DNA from: Bacillus sp. ISL-45
GTDB lineage: Bacteria > Bacillota > Bacilli > Bacillales > Cytobacillaceae
Assembly: GCF_018613195.1 (NCBI RefSeq)
Contig: NZ_JAGGQQ010000004.1
Location: 62,001-126,000 of the forward strand
Direction of reading: 5' to 3'
DNA length: 64,000 nucleotides
In this document: piece by piece, positions 8,616 to 17,367 of the stretch
How the letters are laid out: each line of letters begins with the position of its first letter
How positions within the stretch are numbered: position 1 is the first letter of the stretch
The notes under the pieces: generated by a model
Seen by the model: the letters and a program-made list of their open reading frames with translations, nothing else
Databases searched by the model: none
Told to the model about the DNA's origin: nothing
Position numbers and translations under genes: made by a program

Positions 8616-10274
8616 TTAAATCTCAATAATAATCGGCAAGATCATCGGCCTTCTTCTTGTTTTTTGGAAGATATGCTGGCCGACTGCTTTTTTAATCCCT
8701 TGCTTAATGACATTCCAGCGATGGACATTATCTTCTTGAAGTTCGGTCACTGTTTTCGTCACAAGATTGTTTACGTCTCTCATCAGGTCCTCGGAGTTTT
8801 TCACAAAAACAAAACCTCTTGAGATTGTATCGGGCCCGGAAATGATTTTCCGTTCAGCTTTGCTTAATGTAAGGACAATGACCAGCATTCCGTCCTCCGA
8901 TAGCTGCTTTCTGTCCCTTAGTACGATTTCTCCGACATCCCCGACACTTACTCCATCGACATACGTATCACCTGCTGGAATATTTCGTGTCTGGCGCGCT
9001 TCACCATTTTCAATGTCAACGATATCACCATTTTTAACGATAAAAGTATTTCCTTTTTCTACACCAACAGATTCCGCCAGCAAGCGGTGGTGATGCAGCA
9101 TCCTGTATTCCCCGTGTATCGGGATGAAATATTTAGGCTTCATCAAAGTCAGCATCAGCTTGAGATCTTCCTGGTATCCATGTCCGGAAACATGCATGCC
9201 GGTAGTGCTGCCGGAGCCGTAAATGACTTTCGCGCCGAGCTTGAACAAATTATCGATGATCTTGGATACATCCTTTTCATTCCCGGGAATCGGGGATGCC
9301 GCCATGATGACGGTATCTCCTGGATATACCGAAACATCGCGATAGTTTCCTGTTGAGAGGCGGGAAAGCGCGGCCATTGGCTCTCCCTGGCTGCCAGTGC
9401 ACAGGATGGCAACTTTATGTGGATCCAGTTGGTCAACTACATTTGGTTGTATCAGCATTCCTTCAGGAACATTCAAGTACCCTCTTTCGATCGCCACATC
9501 GACTACATTGACCATACTCCTGCCAAGCAAAGCAAGCTTCCTGTCCGTCTTGATTGCTGCCTCAACAACCTGCTGAACCCGGTTCACGTTAGAGGCAAAA
9601 GTCGAAACAAAGATTTTACCTTCCGCTTTCATGAAGGCTTCTTCAAGATGGCTGGCCACCATTCTTTCTGATGGCGTCAAACCAGTACGTTCAGCATTCG
9701 TGCTTTCTGATAACAGAGCAAGAACACCATCTGTTCCGATTTTCGCCATCTTATGAATTTCAGATTGTTCATCATTAGCCGGCGTCAGGTCGAATTTGAA
9801 GTCTCCGGTATGGACAACATTCCCTTCAGGCGTATGGAAAACTATCCCCATACAATCCGGGATGCTGTGGCTCACTTTGAAGAAAGAAACCTTCACCTTT
9901 CCGAAATCCAATACTGAATCTGAATTGATTGTGTTGAGTTCAGTTCCTCTTAAAAGCTTATGTTCACTCAGTTTCAGCTCGATTAAACCGAGAGTGAAAT
10001 TTGTTGCATAAACCGGTGCTTTCAACTTCTTGAAAAAATAAGGGACACCGCCGATATGGTCCTCATGTCCATGAGTGACAATCAAGCCGCGGATTTTTTC
10101 TCTATTTTCTTCAAGATATGTCATTTCCGGGATAATCAAATCAATCCCCAATAAACTCTCATCTGGAAACTTCCCTCCACAGTCAATCACAAAAATATCA
10201 TCTTCATACTCGACAACATACATGTTTTTCCCGATTTCATTGATGCCGCCTAAGGCAAATATAGATAAAGTCAC
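8616..10274 (-). CDS. RNase J-family ribonuclease
   Basis: This 552-residue protein has a metallo-beta-lactamase core with the full metal motif THGHEDHIGG, a beta-CASP domain (VSTFASNVNRVQQ; CTGSQGEPMAALSRL), IHGEYRM and the C-terminal RRPMILPIIIEI that ends Bacillus RNase J proteins. These enzymes act in mRNA decay and 5'-end processing. GTG 10274 is chosen because AGGAGG lies 6-7 bases upstream and it gives the family length (J1 is 555 residues); an upstream ATG would add an unconserved 29-residue extension. The intact histidines argue against an RNase J2-like inactive paralogue. It is not next to the usual rnjA or rnjB neighbours, so it may be an additional paralogue. Confidence 0.87.
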   Translation of the reverse strand: MTLSIFALGGINEIGKNMYVVEYEDDIFVIDCGGKFPDESLLGIDLIIPEMTYLEENREKIRGLIVTHGHEDHIGGVPYFFKKLKAPVYATNFTLGLIELKLSEHKLLRGTELNTINSDSVLDFGKVKVSFFKVSHSIPDCMGIVFHTPEGNVVHTGDFKFDLTPANDEQSEIHKMAKIGTDGVLALLSESTNAERTGLTPSERMVASHLEEAFMKAEGKIFVSTFASNVNRVQQVVEAAIKTDRKLALLGRSMVNVVDVAIERGYLNVPEGMLIQPNVVDQLDPHKVAILCTGSQGEPMAALSRLSTGNYRDVSVYPGDTVIMAASPIPGNEKDVSKIIDNLFKLGAKVIYGSGSTTGMHVSGHGYQEDLKLMLTLMKPKYFIPIHGEYRMLHHHRLLAESVGVEKGNTFIVKNGDIVDIENGEARQTRNIPAGDTYVDGVSVGDVGEIVLRDRKQLSEDGMLVIVLTLSKAERKIISGPDTISRGFVFVKNSEDLMRDVNNLVTKTVTELQEDNVHRWNVIKQGIKKAVGQHIFQKTRRRPMILPIIIEI

Positions 10275-10416
10275 GTCATATCCTCCTAATCCGTAGTCGA
10301 TTTTGTTAGTATTGCCAATTGATTTTCCGATTATTTGACTGAGTTGGGAAAAATACATCATTTATATACCCTCAAAACAGTATCCTGACAATTTTATTGG
10401 CGATTTTTTTATTTTA

Positions 10417-10600
10417 GGCTGTTTTCGTAAAGATTGTTGTTAAAATCCTAAAGCCGATTTTAACGTAATGAAAGCCATTTTTGCAGGTCGATATTTAGTT
10501 TGCATGCTCTTTTCTCACAAAAGAGGAAACTTTTTCGAATAAAAATAGGCCATTCAATCATATTTTGTAGTCAATAGCAACAAAGTTTGAGAAAAGAGCC
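10417..10600 (+). repeat. Family-A dispersed repeat, copy 1
   Basis: The copy begins GGCTGTTTTCGTAAAG and ends TTTGAGAAAAGAGCC, so its ends form an imperfect inverted repeat. An internal GCTCTTTTCTCA can pair with the 3' end. Other copies lie at 41887, 49180, 49351 and 51637. Confidence 0.8.
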
Positions 10601-10602
10601 TT

Positions 10603-10696
10603 ATTTTATTAGCGGTTTTCACATGTTTATTTGCGAAAAAATAATTTTATTGGCGATTTTCACAAGTTTTTTAGCGAAAATAAAATTTTATTGGCG
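10603..10696 (+). repeat. 41-bp tandem repeat, 2.3 units
   Basis: Units starting ATTTTATTRGCG begin at 10603, 10644 and 10685, an exact 41-bp period. Each unit contains TTTTATT...CGAAAATAAAA, an imperfect dyad. It lies in the 500-bp gap between the RNase J and homogentisate dioxygenase genes. Confidence 0.7.
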
Positions 10697-10727
10697 AACT
10701 GGAAAAAACCATCGATTTTTTCCAGTT
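10697..10727. terminator. Terminator after hmgA
   Basis: The perfect 12-bp stem AACTGGAAAAAA / TTTTTTCCAGTT (10697-10708, 10716-10727) lies downstream of hmgA on the minus strand. Confidence 0.7.
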
Positions 10728-10775
10728 TCTCAACAAAAAAACCAACCCGCTCTTCAGCGAATTGGCCTTCTTCAC

Positions 10776-11933
10776 TTATTTTTCGATCCAGGTATACATA
10801 TACTGGTCGTCTTCGATGCCCTTGGCTTTCTTAACCGTTTTCAGCGGCCGGAATGTATCGATCATGACGGCAAGCTCTAAGGTTTCTTTTTTGCCGATGC
10901 TTGCTTCTGTCTTGCCGGGATGCGGTCCGTGCGGAATCCCGCTTGGATGCAATGTAATCGACCCTTCCTTGATTCCTTTGCGGCTCATGAAGTTCCCTTC
11001 TACATAGTACAGCAGCTCATCGCTGTTGACGTTGCTATGGTAATATGGTGCCGGAATCGCTTCAGGATGATAATCGTAAAGCCTTGGCACGAAGGAACAT
11101 ACCACATAATTATGGCCTTCGAATGTCTGGTGGACAGGCGGCGGCTGATGGATTCGGCCGGTGATTGGCTCGAAGTCCTTGATATTGAACGCCCACGGAT
11201 ACAGATAGCCATCCCAGCCGACAACATCAAGCGGGTGGTGGTTCAACACATGCCGGTGCAGATATCCGCGCGTCTTGGTGATCACTTCATGCTCCCCTTT
11301 TTCAGAGAAGGTTTCCAACGTTTCCGGCCCGCGGATATCACGTTCACAGAATGGGCTGTGCTCGAGCAGCTGTCCATACTCATTGCGGTACCGTCGAGGA
11401 GTCGTGATCTGGCTGAACGATTCAACAATTAACGCTTTGGTCATTTCTGCATTTTCAGGCACTACACGATACATCGTTCCAATTGGAATGACGACATAAT
11501 CACCAGGACGATAGTTTATAGTTCCAAACATCGTTTCCACCTTGCCGGATCCATGATGGAAAAAGAACATTTCATCTCCATCACCATTGCGGTAAAATCG
11601 CTTCATCGGTTCGGAGATATTCGCGAATCCAATCAAGAGGTCCTCATTACCGAGAATATATTCCCTTCCACTTAAAGCATCCCCCGTTTTCGTAATCTGG
11701 TCGGTCAGGAAGTGACGATGGTTCAATGATTCTTGCTCTTCATATTCAGGCATGTAGCTGCCGATCAATTCACTTTTCACTACCTCTGTCGGCATATGGT
11801 GATGATAAAGGATTGACTGTGTGCCGGAAAAACCTTTGGTTCCCATTACCTGCTCGCGGAACAGCGAACCGTCTTCCTTTTTAAAAATGGTATGGCGTTT
11901 CTTTGGGATTTCTCCCAGCTGACGGTAATACAT
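10776..11933 (-). CDS. hmgA: Homogentisate 1,2-dioxygenase
   Basis: This 385-residue non-heme iron dioxygenase opens the ring of homogentisate to maleylacetoacetate in tyrosine breakdown. The C-terminal cupin holds the iron ligand region HSNVNSDELLYYVEG and the following HPSGIPHGPHPG, both typical of the bacterial family. An N-terminal cupin (FFFHHGSGKVETMFG) is also present. ATG 11933 follows AGAAGGTG. It is the last gene of a minus-strand cluster after FAH-type hydrolase, flavin reductase and aminotransferase genes, with HPPD just upstream. Confidence 0.93.
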   Translation of the reverse strand: MYYRQLGEIPKKRHTIFKKEDGSLFREQVMGTKGFSGTQSILYHHHMPTEVVKSELIGSYMPEYEEQESLNHRHFLTDQITKTGDALSGREYILGNEDLLIGFANISEPMKRFYRNGDGDEMFFFHHGSGKVETMFGTINYRPGDYVVIPIGTMYRVVPENAEMTKALIVESFSQITTPRRYRNEYGQLLEHSPFCERDIRGPETLETFSEKGEHEVITKTRGYLHRHVLNHHPLDVVGWDGYLYPWAFNIKDFEPITGRIHQPPPVHQTFEGHNYVVCSFVPRLYDYHPEAIPAPYYHSNVNSDELLYYVEGNFMSRKGIKEGSITLHPSGIPHGPHPGKTEASIGKKETLELAVMIDTFRPLKTVKKAKGIEDDQYMYTWIEK

Positions 11934-11948
11934 AAATACACCTTCTTT

Positions 11949-12872
11949 CTAGTCTTCGATTATTTTATTTTTCAAAACACCAAGTCCTTCAATCTCAAGT
12001 TCTACTTCATCACCGGGCTCAAGCCAGCGGTGGACATCTGTACCCAGTTCCAGGATACATCCTGTTCCCACTGTACCTGAGCCGATTACCTCTCCAGGGT
12101 ACAGGGTCGTCCCCGCGGAAGCACGCTCAATCATCTCACCAAAGGAGTAATAGAGATCCTTCACATTGCCACTCGAAAGTTCCCTGCCATTCACTCTTGC
12201 TGTCATTTGCAGGTTATAGCCTTTTTCAGATTTGAGGGTCTCAAACTCATCCTTCGTGACCAAATATGGACCAAATGAAGTCGCGAAATCCTTCCCCTTG
12301 GCCGGTCCAAGCCCCACTTTCATTTCATGGCGCTGCAGGTCGCGGGCACTCCAGTCATTCATGATAAAAAATCCAAATATATGCTGTTCTGCATCCCCGG
12401 CCTTGATATTCCGGCCTTCCTTGCCAATCACACAAGCAATCTCCAGTTCATAATCGAGCCACTCACACGCCTGCGGACGCCTGATTTCATCACCTGGTCC
12501 TTTGATGGCAAGATGGTTGGTAAAATAGAACACTGGGATCTGATACCATTCAGGAATCATCTCAAGTCCCCGATTCTCCCTCGCTGTTTTTACGTGCTGC
12601 TCAAATGCGTAAAAATCCCGTACACTCTTAGGATTTGGGATCGGCGCGTTTAAGGTTACTTCTTCCAGCGGATATGAACCATTCCCTGTCTCGATCAGAC
12701 CTTTGTTTGCTTGGATATACTCCATGAATACTATATGGTTTTCGATGAATGCCAGCATATTGTCAGGCAATGTCCCCTTCGATGCTTCATGCATATCAAC
12801 CGCCATATTCCTGGAGTTGATCCAGCCAGCTCTCATTGTTCCGTCTTTTTTCGTAAACGTAATGAATTTCAT
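11949..12872 (-). CDS. Fumarylacetoacetate hydrolase family protein
   Basis: This 307-residue protein has the FAH C-terminal fold: metal-binding stretch DYELEIACVIGKEGRN, NDWSARDLQRHEM and IGSGTVGTGCILELG. In this setting it most likely cleaves fumarylacetoacetate (or maleylacetoacetate) to fumarate and acetoacetate, the last step of tyrosine degradation. Start ATG 12872 follows AGGTGATG. It lies 15 bases upstream of hmgA in the same direction. No maleylacetoacetate isomerase gene is seen, so this enzyme might take the cis isomer or an isomerase may be elsewhere. Confidence 0.88.
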   Translation of the reverse strand: MKFITFTKKDGTMRAGWINSRNMAVDMHEASKGTLPDNMLAFIENHIVFMEYIQANKGLIETGNGSYPLEEVTLNAPIPNPKSVRDFYAFEQHVKTARENRGLEMIPEWYQIPVFYFTNHLAIKGPGDEIRRPQACEWLDYELEIACVIGKEGRNIKAGDAEQHIFGFFIMNDWSARDLQRHEMKVGLGPAKGKDFATSFGPYLVTKDEFETLKSEKGYNLQMTARVNGRELSSGNVKDLYYSFGEMIERASAGTTLYPGEVIGSGTVGTGCILELGTDVHRWLEPGDEVELEIEGLGVLKNKIIED

Positions 12873-12880
12873 GTCATCAC

Positions 12881-13492
12881 CTATTTTCTTTGCAGTTCAA
12901 ATGTTTCAGCCAGAGGCAGAGTATAAGTTGCGCCTGCAAGCCTGCCAACCGGATTTAGCTTCTCAGAATTAATGCGGCCATTTTCATAAAGGCTATCTTC
13001 CACATGGACATGAACAACTTTGCCAATCACGAGACTGCCAGCTCCAGCTTCTTCCCCGCCAAAGTGCAGGACCTGATCGAGAATACACTCAAGATGGACC
13101 TTGGACTCCTTGACTCGTGATGGTCTAACCGCGACGCTGTCAACCTTGTTCAGTCCGGAAGCCACAAATTCATCGACATCTGACGCGAATTCAGTCGCAC
13201 AGTCATTCATCTGCTGGACGAACTCCTCACTGACAATATTGATGACGAACTCCTTTGTGCTTTCAATATTTTTCAAGGTATCCTTTTTCGCCCCGTCTGT
13301 CCCTCTTCTCATTGGCGAAAAGCAAACCATCATCGGGTTCGCGCTGATAACAGTAAAGAAACTGAATGGAGCCAGATTGGCGCTCCCGTTTTCATCCCGG
13401 CTGGAAACAAAGGCAATGGGCCGCGGCAGGACAGACCCTTGCAAGAGCTTGTATGCATCTCTCCATTCAAGATCTTCTGTTTTGATTTCCAA
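12881..13492 (-). CDS. Flavin reductase-like domain protein
   Basis: This 203-residue FMN-binding split-barrel protein shows the family hallmarks LPRPIAFVSSRDENG, NLAPFSFFTVISANPMM and KDTLKNI. Such proteins either reduce flavin for a partner oxygenase or act directly as reductases. The start is TTG 13492 with an AAGGGCGGTG ribosome-binding site that overlaps the end of the aminotransferase gene. Its position inside the tyrosine catabolic cluster suggests a support role there, but none of the classical pathway steps needs it. The exact reaction is unknown. Confidence 0.8.
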   Translation of the reverse strand: MEIKTEDLEWRDAYKLLQGSVLPRPIAFVSSRDENGSANLAPFSFFTVISANPMMVCFSPMRRGTDGAKKDTLKNIESTKEFVINIVSEEFVQQMNDCATEFASDVDEFVASGLNKVDSVAVRPSRVKESKVHLECILDQVLHFGGEEAGAGSLVIGKVVHVHVEDSLYENGRINSEKLNPVGRLAGATYTLPLAETFELQRK

Positions 13493-13495
13493 TGC

Positions 13496-14587
13496 TTACA
13501 CCGCCCTTTCATGGAAAAGCTGGCTGACGATTTGTAAAATGAACTCATGGTCCTCATGAGTTCCGAGAGTGATCCTGAATGCTTCCTTGTACCCTGGCAG
13601 CTGCATCTGCCTGACAAGCACACCATTTTCCGTCAGCTTCTGAATAACCGGTCTATTCGTAAAAGCAAACAAGAAATTTGATTGCGATGGAAAACTATCA
13701 ATCTCCAACTCTTTTAACTTCGAACTGAGGAAGGCTCTTTCTGCACTATTTTTAGCTGCGCAGTCTTTCACGAAATCCTGATCCTCCATTGCAGCCAGCG
13801 CTGCTTCCTGTGCAAGCTGGTTCACATTGAATACATCCCTGACTTTATGAAGCTCCTTCGCGATGTTTTCATGCATGATGCCATAGCCAACTCGCAGACT
13901 GGCAAGGCCGTAGATTTTCGAAAAAGTTCTGAGGATGACTATGTTTTGATATTGATCAAGTAATGGCATCGTATCCAGGAATTCATCAGAATCTGTGTAT
14001 TCAAAATACGCCTCATCCATGATGATCAGCACATTTGAAGGCACATTATCGATAAAAGAAAGCAATTCTTGTTTGGCGACAATCGTCCCGGTTGGATTGT
14101 TCGGGTTGCAGACGAATACCATTTTTGTTTTTTCGTTTATGGCTTCCTGCATTTTTTTAAGATCATGCCTGCCGTCGATCATCGGAACGGTGACAGCCCT
14201 GCCGCCTTCGATCAGTACATTCGTTTTATAGCGAGGGAAAGTTACCTCCGCCATGACCGCTTCATCATTTTTATCAATGTATGCTCTTGTCAGAAGGCGA
14301 ATGATTTCCTCTGAACCGTTCGAAACAAGAAAATGCTTCTGGTCCAATTTATAAAAGGTTGAAAGTTTCTCCACAATTCCTGAGGTCAATCCGTCCGGAT
14401 AGAATGCCAGCGCAGAAGATGCCTGCATGATTGCTTCTCTAACCTTTGGCGAAGTGCCATACACATTTTCATTATCAGAAAGCTTCCTTACTTTAGTAAG
14501 TCCATACTGTTCTTTGATCTCCTCAATTGTTTGTCCGAGGGCGTATGGTGTGATTCCTCCGAGTTCCGCTCTTGCTTTTACATTCAT
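13496..14587 (-). CDS. HisC-like aminotransferase (probable aromatic aminotransferase)
   Basis: This 363-residue PLP-dependent class I/II aminotransferase has NPNNPTGT, the aspartate in IIMDEAYFEY, the PLP lysine in TFSKIYGLASLRVGYG and the C-terminal FRITLGT. By sequence it belongs to the histidinol-phosphate aminotransferase group, whose Bacillus members often use tyrosine and phenylalanine. It is not in a histidine operon; its place between HPPD and FAH genes implies conversion of tyrosine to 4-hydroxyphenylpyruvate. ATG 14587 is preferred because GGGGG lies 6 bases upstream, whereas ATG 14593 abuts that site. Confidence 0.85.
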   Translation of the reverse strand: MNVKARAELGGITPYALGQTIEEIKEQYGLTKVRKLSDNENVYGTSPKVREAIMQASSALAFYPDGLTSGIVEKLSTFYKLDQKHFLVSNGSEEIIRLLTRAYIDKNDEAVMAEVTFPRYKTNVLIEGGRAVTVPMIDGRHDLKKMQEAINEKTKMVFVCNPNNPTGTIVAKQELLSFIDNVPSNVLIIMDEAYFEYTDSDEFLDTMPLLDQYQNIVILRTFSKIYGLASLRVGYGIMHENIAKELHKVRDVFNVNQLAQEAALAAMEDQDFVKDCAAKNSAERAFLSSKLKELEIDSFPSQSNFLFAFTNRPVIQKLTENGVLVRQMQLPGYKEAFRITLGTHEDHEFILQIVSQLFHERAV

Positions 14588-14608
14588 GTTCATCCCCCAC
14601 TTCTATTA

Positions 14609-14657
14609 GAAAAGCGCAAGCGCCTTGCTCAGCCCCGACAAGCGCTGGAGCTAGACA
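14609..14657. repeat. REP-like intergenic element
   Basis: The sequence between the aminotransferase and HPPD genes contains AAGCGCAAGCGCC ... GACAAGCGCTGGAGC, with paired AGCGC blocks. It looks like a short palindromic element common between Bacillaceae genes. There is only one copy in this window, so the repeat nature rests on memory of other genomes. Confidence 0.45.
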
Positions 14658-14729
14658 ATAATATCAGTTTTAAAAGTACCTAATTATAAGTACGAAAAGG
14701 GAGCGATTCGCCCCCTTCACTCCCGGCTA

Positions 14730-15845
14730 TTAAAGGTTGCCGCGTCGTTCCTGTTCACGCTCGATTGATTCGAATAGAGCCTTGAAATTTCCTTCACCAA
14801 AACCTCTTGCACCTTTTCGCTGGATGATTTCAATAAAGAGAGTCGGACGATCCACGATTGGCTTAGTGAAGATTTGCAGCAGATAGCCTTCATCGTCACG
14901 GTCTACTAGAATGCTAAGCTCTTTTAGCTTATCGATTTCTTCATCAATTTCGCCAACACGCTCTGACAGCATTTCATAATATGAATCCGGTGTGCTCAGG
15001 AATTCAACGCCATTTGCACGCAGCTGTGCTACTGTGCTGACAATATCTTCTGTCAAAATCGCAAGATGCTGAACACCAGGACCGTTGTAGAATTCCAGGT
15101 ATTCCTGGATCTGCGACTTGCGCTTTCCTTCTGCCGGCTCGTTGATCGGGAATTTGATGCGGCCGCCATTATGCATTACCTTGGACATCAATGCTGAATA
15201 CTCTGTCACGATATCCTTATCCGTGAAGTGCTTCATTTCCTTGAAGCCCATGACATTGGCATAATAGTTGACCCATTCTTCCATTCTTTCAACATTGCCG
15301 ACAACATGGTCAATCCCGATGAAACCTGCGTCATTCACAGGGACTGTTGTTTCGTGCTCAACAAACCCTGGCATAAACAGACCTTTGTAATTTTTTCTTT
15401 CAATAAGTGTATGGATGGTGTCACCATATGTGCCGATGACTGCCTTTTTTAGCGTACCGTTTTCATCAGAAACTTCATGCGGCGGCTGGATTTCAATTGC
15501 TCCACGCTTAACCGCTCCCTCATACGCCTTCTCGACATCATCAACCGCAAGCGCAATGTCCTTGACGCCATCGCCGTGAGTCTTGACAAACTGGGCTACA
15601 CGAGATGAATCATTGTAGGTTCCAGTAAGAACAAGACGGATCTTACGCTGCTGCAGGACATAAGAGGTTGTTTCGCGATTACCGGTTTCAAGGCCTGAAT
15701 AGGCAACTACCTTAAAGCCAAAAGCCGTCTGGAAAAAATGAGATGCCTGCTTGGCATTCCCTACATATAGCTCTAAATAATCAACATCCTGTACCGGAAA
15801 AAAATCCTCTGTCGTTTGGCTAGATACCATTACTTTCTCTTGCAT
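14730..15845 (-). CDS. hppD: 4-hydroxyphenylpyruvate dioxygenase
   Basis: This 371-residue Fe(II) dioxygenase converts 4-hydroxyphenylpyruvate to homogentisate. It has two vicinal-oxygen-chelate domains; the iron ligands are visible as His in FIGIDHVVGNV, His in GPGVQHLAILT and Glu in LFIEIIQRKGARGFGEGNFK. The C-terminal gating helix is present. ATG 15845 follows GGGAGG at 7-base spacing. It is the first gene of the tyrosine cluster and has its own promoter. About 140 bases separate it from the aminotransferase gene, which may share its transcript. Confidence 0.94.
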   Translation of the reverse strand: MQEKVMVSSQTTEDFFPVQDVDYLELYVGNAKQASHFFQTAFGFKVVAYSGLETGNRETTSYVLQQRKIRLVLTGTYNDSSRVAQFVKTHGDGVKDIALAVDDVEKAYEGAVKRGAIEIQPPHEVSDENGTLKKAVIGTYGDTIHTLIERKNYKGLFMPGFVEHETTVPVNDAGFIGIDHVVGNVERMEEWVNYYANVMGFKEMKHFTDKDIVTEYSALMSKVMHNGGRIKFPINEPAEGKRKSQIQEYLEFYNGPGVQHLAILTEDIVSTVAQLRANGVEFLSTPDSYYEMLSERVGEIDEEIDKLKELSILVDRDDEGYLLQIFTKPIVDRPTLFIEIIQRKGARGFGEGNFKALFESIEREQERRGNL

Positions 15846-15887
15846 TGTAAAACCTCCCGAAAGAATATTTATAATATTTAAAATAAC

Positions 15888-15915
15888 TCTATAGTAACTA
15901 TCCCTGCCCTCTCAA
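15888..15915 (-). promoter_or_regulatory. Promoter of hppD
   Basis: On the minus strand TTGAGA (15915-15910) and TATAGA (15893-15888) are 16 bases apart, about 45 bases upstream of the hppD start. The call is by consensus match only. Confidence 0.5.
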
Positions 15916-15973
15916 GAGCGCGATGTAAAGCTATAATGCTTTTGTGTGGTAAAGAGACTGCATTTATCACAAG

Positions 15974-17362
15974 TTACATCAATTCCAACAGCATCATTTT
16001 CGGGTTTTCAATCAACTGTGCGAAACGGTTTGTAAAAGCAACAGCTGTTGCCCCATCTGCGACTCTATGGTCAAATGCCATTGACAGATTCATGATAGAT
16101 CGGATGGCAATTTCATCTTGATCCGTCACAACCGGCCTCTTCTTAGTTTTATGGAAGGAAACAAGCGCTGTCTGTGGATGCTGTATGATCGGTGTCGCGC
16201 CAATGCTGCCGCCCAGCGGTCCGACATTGCTGATCGTGAATGTTCCGCCTGATATATCCTTGACCGTAAGCTTGTCATCAAGGGCGAGCTTTGTCAGACG
16301 CTTCATCTCACTATGGATTTCCTTTAAATTCTTCCGCTCAACATTTCTGATTACCGGCACGATCAGGCCTTCTGGCGTGTCCACGGCAATTCCGATATGA
16401 TGTTCACGCAACAGCTGGATGCTTTCGTTTTCCTCATCGAGCTTTGCATTAAAGACCGGGAATTCCTTCAACGCAATCGAAAGGACTTTAATGAAAAATG
16501 CCGTTGCAGAAATAGAATTTCCGGAAGTCTTGATCTCTTCCCTTAAAGCGATCAACTCACTGACATCAATTTCCTCAAAGTGAGTACAGTGAGGGATGGT
16601 ATACATGGATTGGACCATCTTTTTTGCAATCTGCTTGCGGCGCCCGCGGAATGGCAATATATCCTGAGCTTTGCCCCCTGTCTCATTTCCAGCCGCCGCC
16701 TTTACTTCGGAACCCACATCCGAAACGTTCGGAGCCTTCGATTCGGAAGCATGTTTTGGAATCATCGGAACCTCTTGTTCGGAAGCTAGTTGCGAATCGT
16801 TCGGAACCTGCTGTTCGGAACCACCTTCCGAATTGCTCGCAACCCCTTGATCCCTTAAATTAACAAAGACAAGTATATCTTCTTCGGTAATTCGGCCTGC
16901 TGGTCCAGTCCCTTTGACTTCCATAATATTGACGCCGTTTTCCCGGGCAACTTTCCTTGTATAAGGAGAAGCAAGGATCTGTCCCAGTCGTGCACTAACA
17001 CCTACAGGCACCTTACTTGCAGCGGGTCTCTCCAAAACAGCTACCGCAGCCTCTGCAGAGTCAACTTCTGCTTTTCCAGCATCAAACACCTTCTGTGACT
17101 CAAAAGGCTTACCTGCACTGCTGCTGTCCTCCATGATCAGTAAAGTTGTCCCTACCTTCACTGTTTGCCCTGGGGTTAACAGCAGTTCTTTAATTACACC
17201 TGAACGGGGAGCGGGAATCTCTGCTGTCATTTTGTCTGTCTGGACTTCAACCAATGGATCATCTGCCTTGACGAAATCCCCTGGCTTCACCAGGTAACAA
17301 TTGATGTCCGCTTCGGTCATGCCTTCCCCAATGTCGTGGAGCTTTACTTCAACCATCGGCAC
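15974..17362 (-). CDS. 2-oxoacid dehydrogenase E2 (dihydrolipoyl acyltransferase)
   Basis: This 462-residue E2 has an N-terminal lipoyl domain with the lipoylated lysine K44 in VQTDKMTAEIPAP, a peripheral-subunit-binding domain near residues 130-165 (ASPYTRKVARENGVNI) and a catalytic domain ending with SMAFDHRVADGATA, where the His is catalytic. Between the last two is a linker built of four 12-residue repeats starting SEQ/SES/SEV (residues 182-229). Five bases separate it from the E1beta gene. No E3 gene is nearby, so a shared lipoamide dehydrogenase is expected. Sequence alone allows branched-chain or pyruvate-type activity; the operon suggests phenylpyruvate. Confidence 0.9.
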   Translation of the reverse strand: MPMVEVKLHDIGEGMTEADINCYLVKPGDFVKADDPLVEVQTDKMTAEIPAPRSGVIKELLLTPGQTVKVGTTLLIMEDSSSAGKPFESQKVFDAGKAEVDSAEAAVAVLERPAASKVPVGVSARLGQILASPYTRKVARENGVNIMEVKGTGPAGRITEEDILVFVNLRDQGVASNSEGGSEQQVPNDSQLASEQEVPMIPKHASESKAPNVSDVGSEVKAAAGNETGGKAQDILPFRGRRKQIAKKMVQSMYTIPHCTHFEEIDVSELIALREEIKTSGNSISATAFFIKVLSIALKEFPVFNAKLDEENESIQLLREHHIGIAVDTPEGLIVPVIRNVERKNLKEIHSEMKRLTKLALDDKLTVKDISGGTFTISNVGPLGGSIGATPIIQHPQTALVSFHKTKKRPVVTDQDEIAIRSIMNLSMAFDHRVADGATAVAFTNRFAQLIENPKMMLLELM

Positions 17363-17367
17363 GCCTC

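Noticed and set aside
10920-11432. 170-residue plus-strand open frame
   Set aside because: It is antisense to hmgA with no start signal or recognisable domain.
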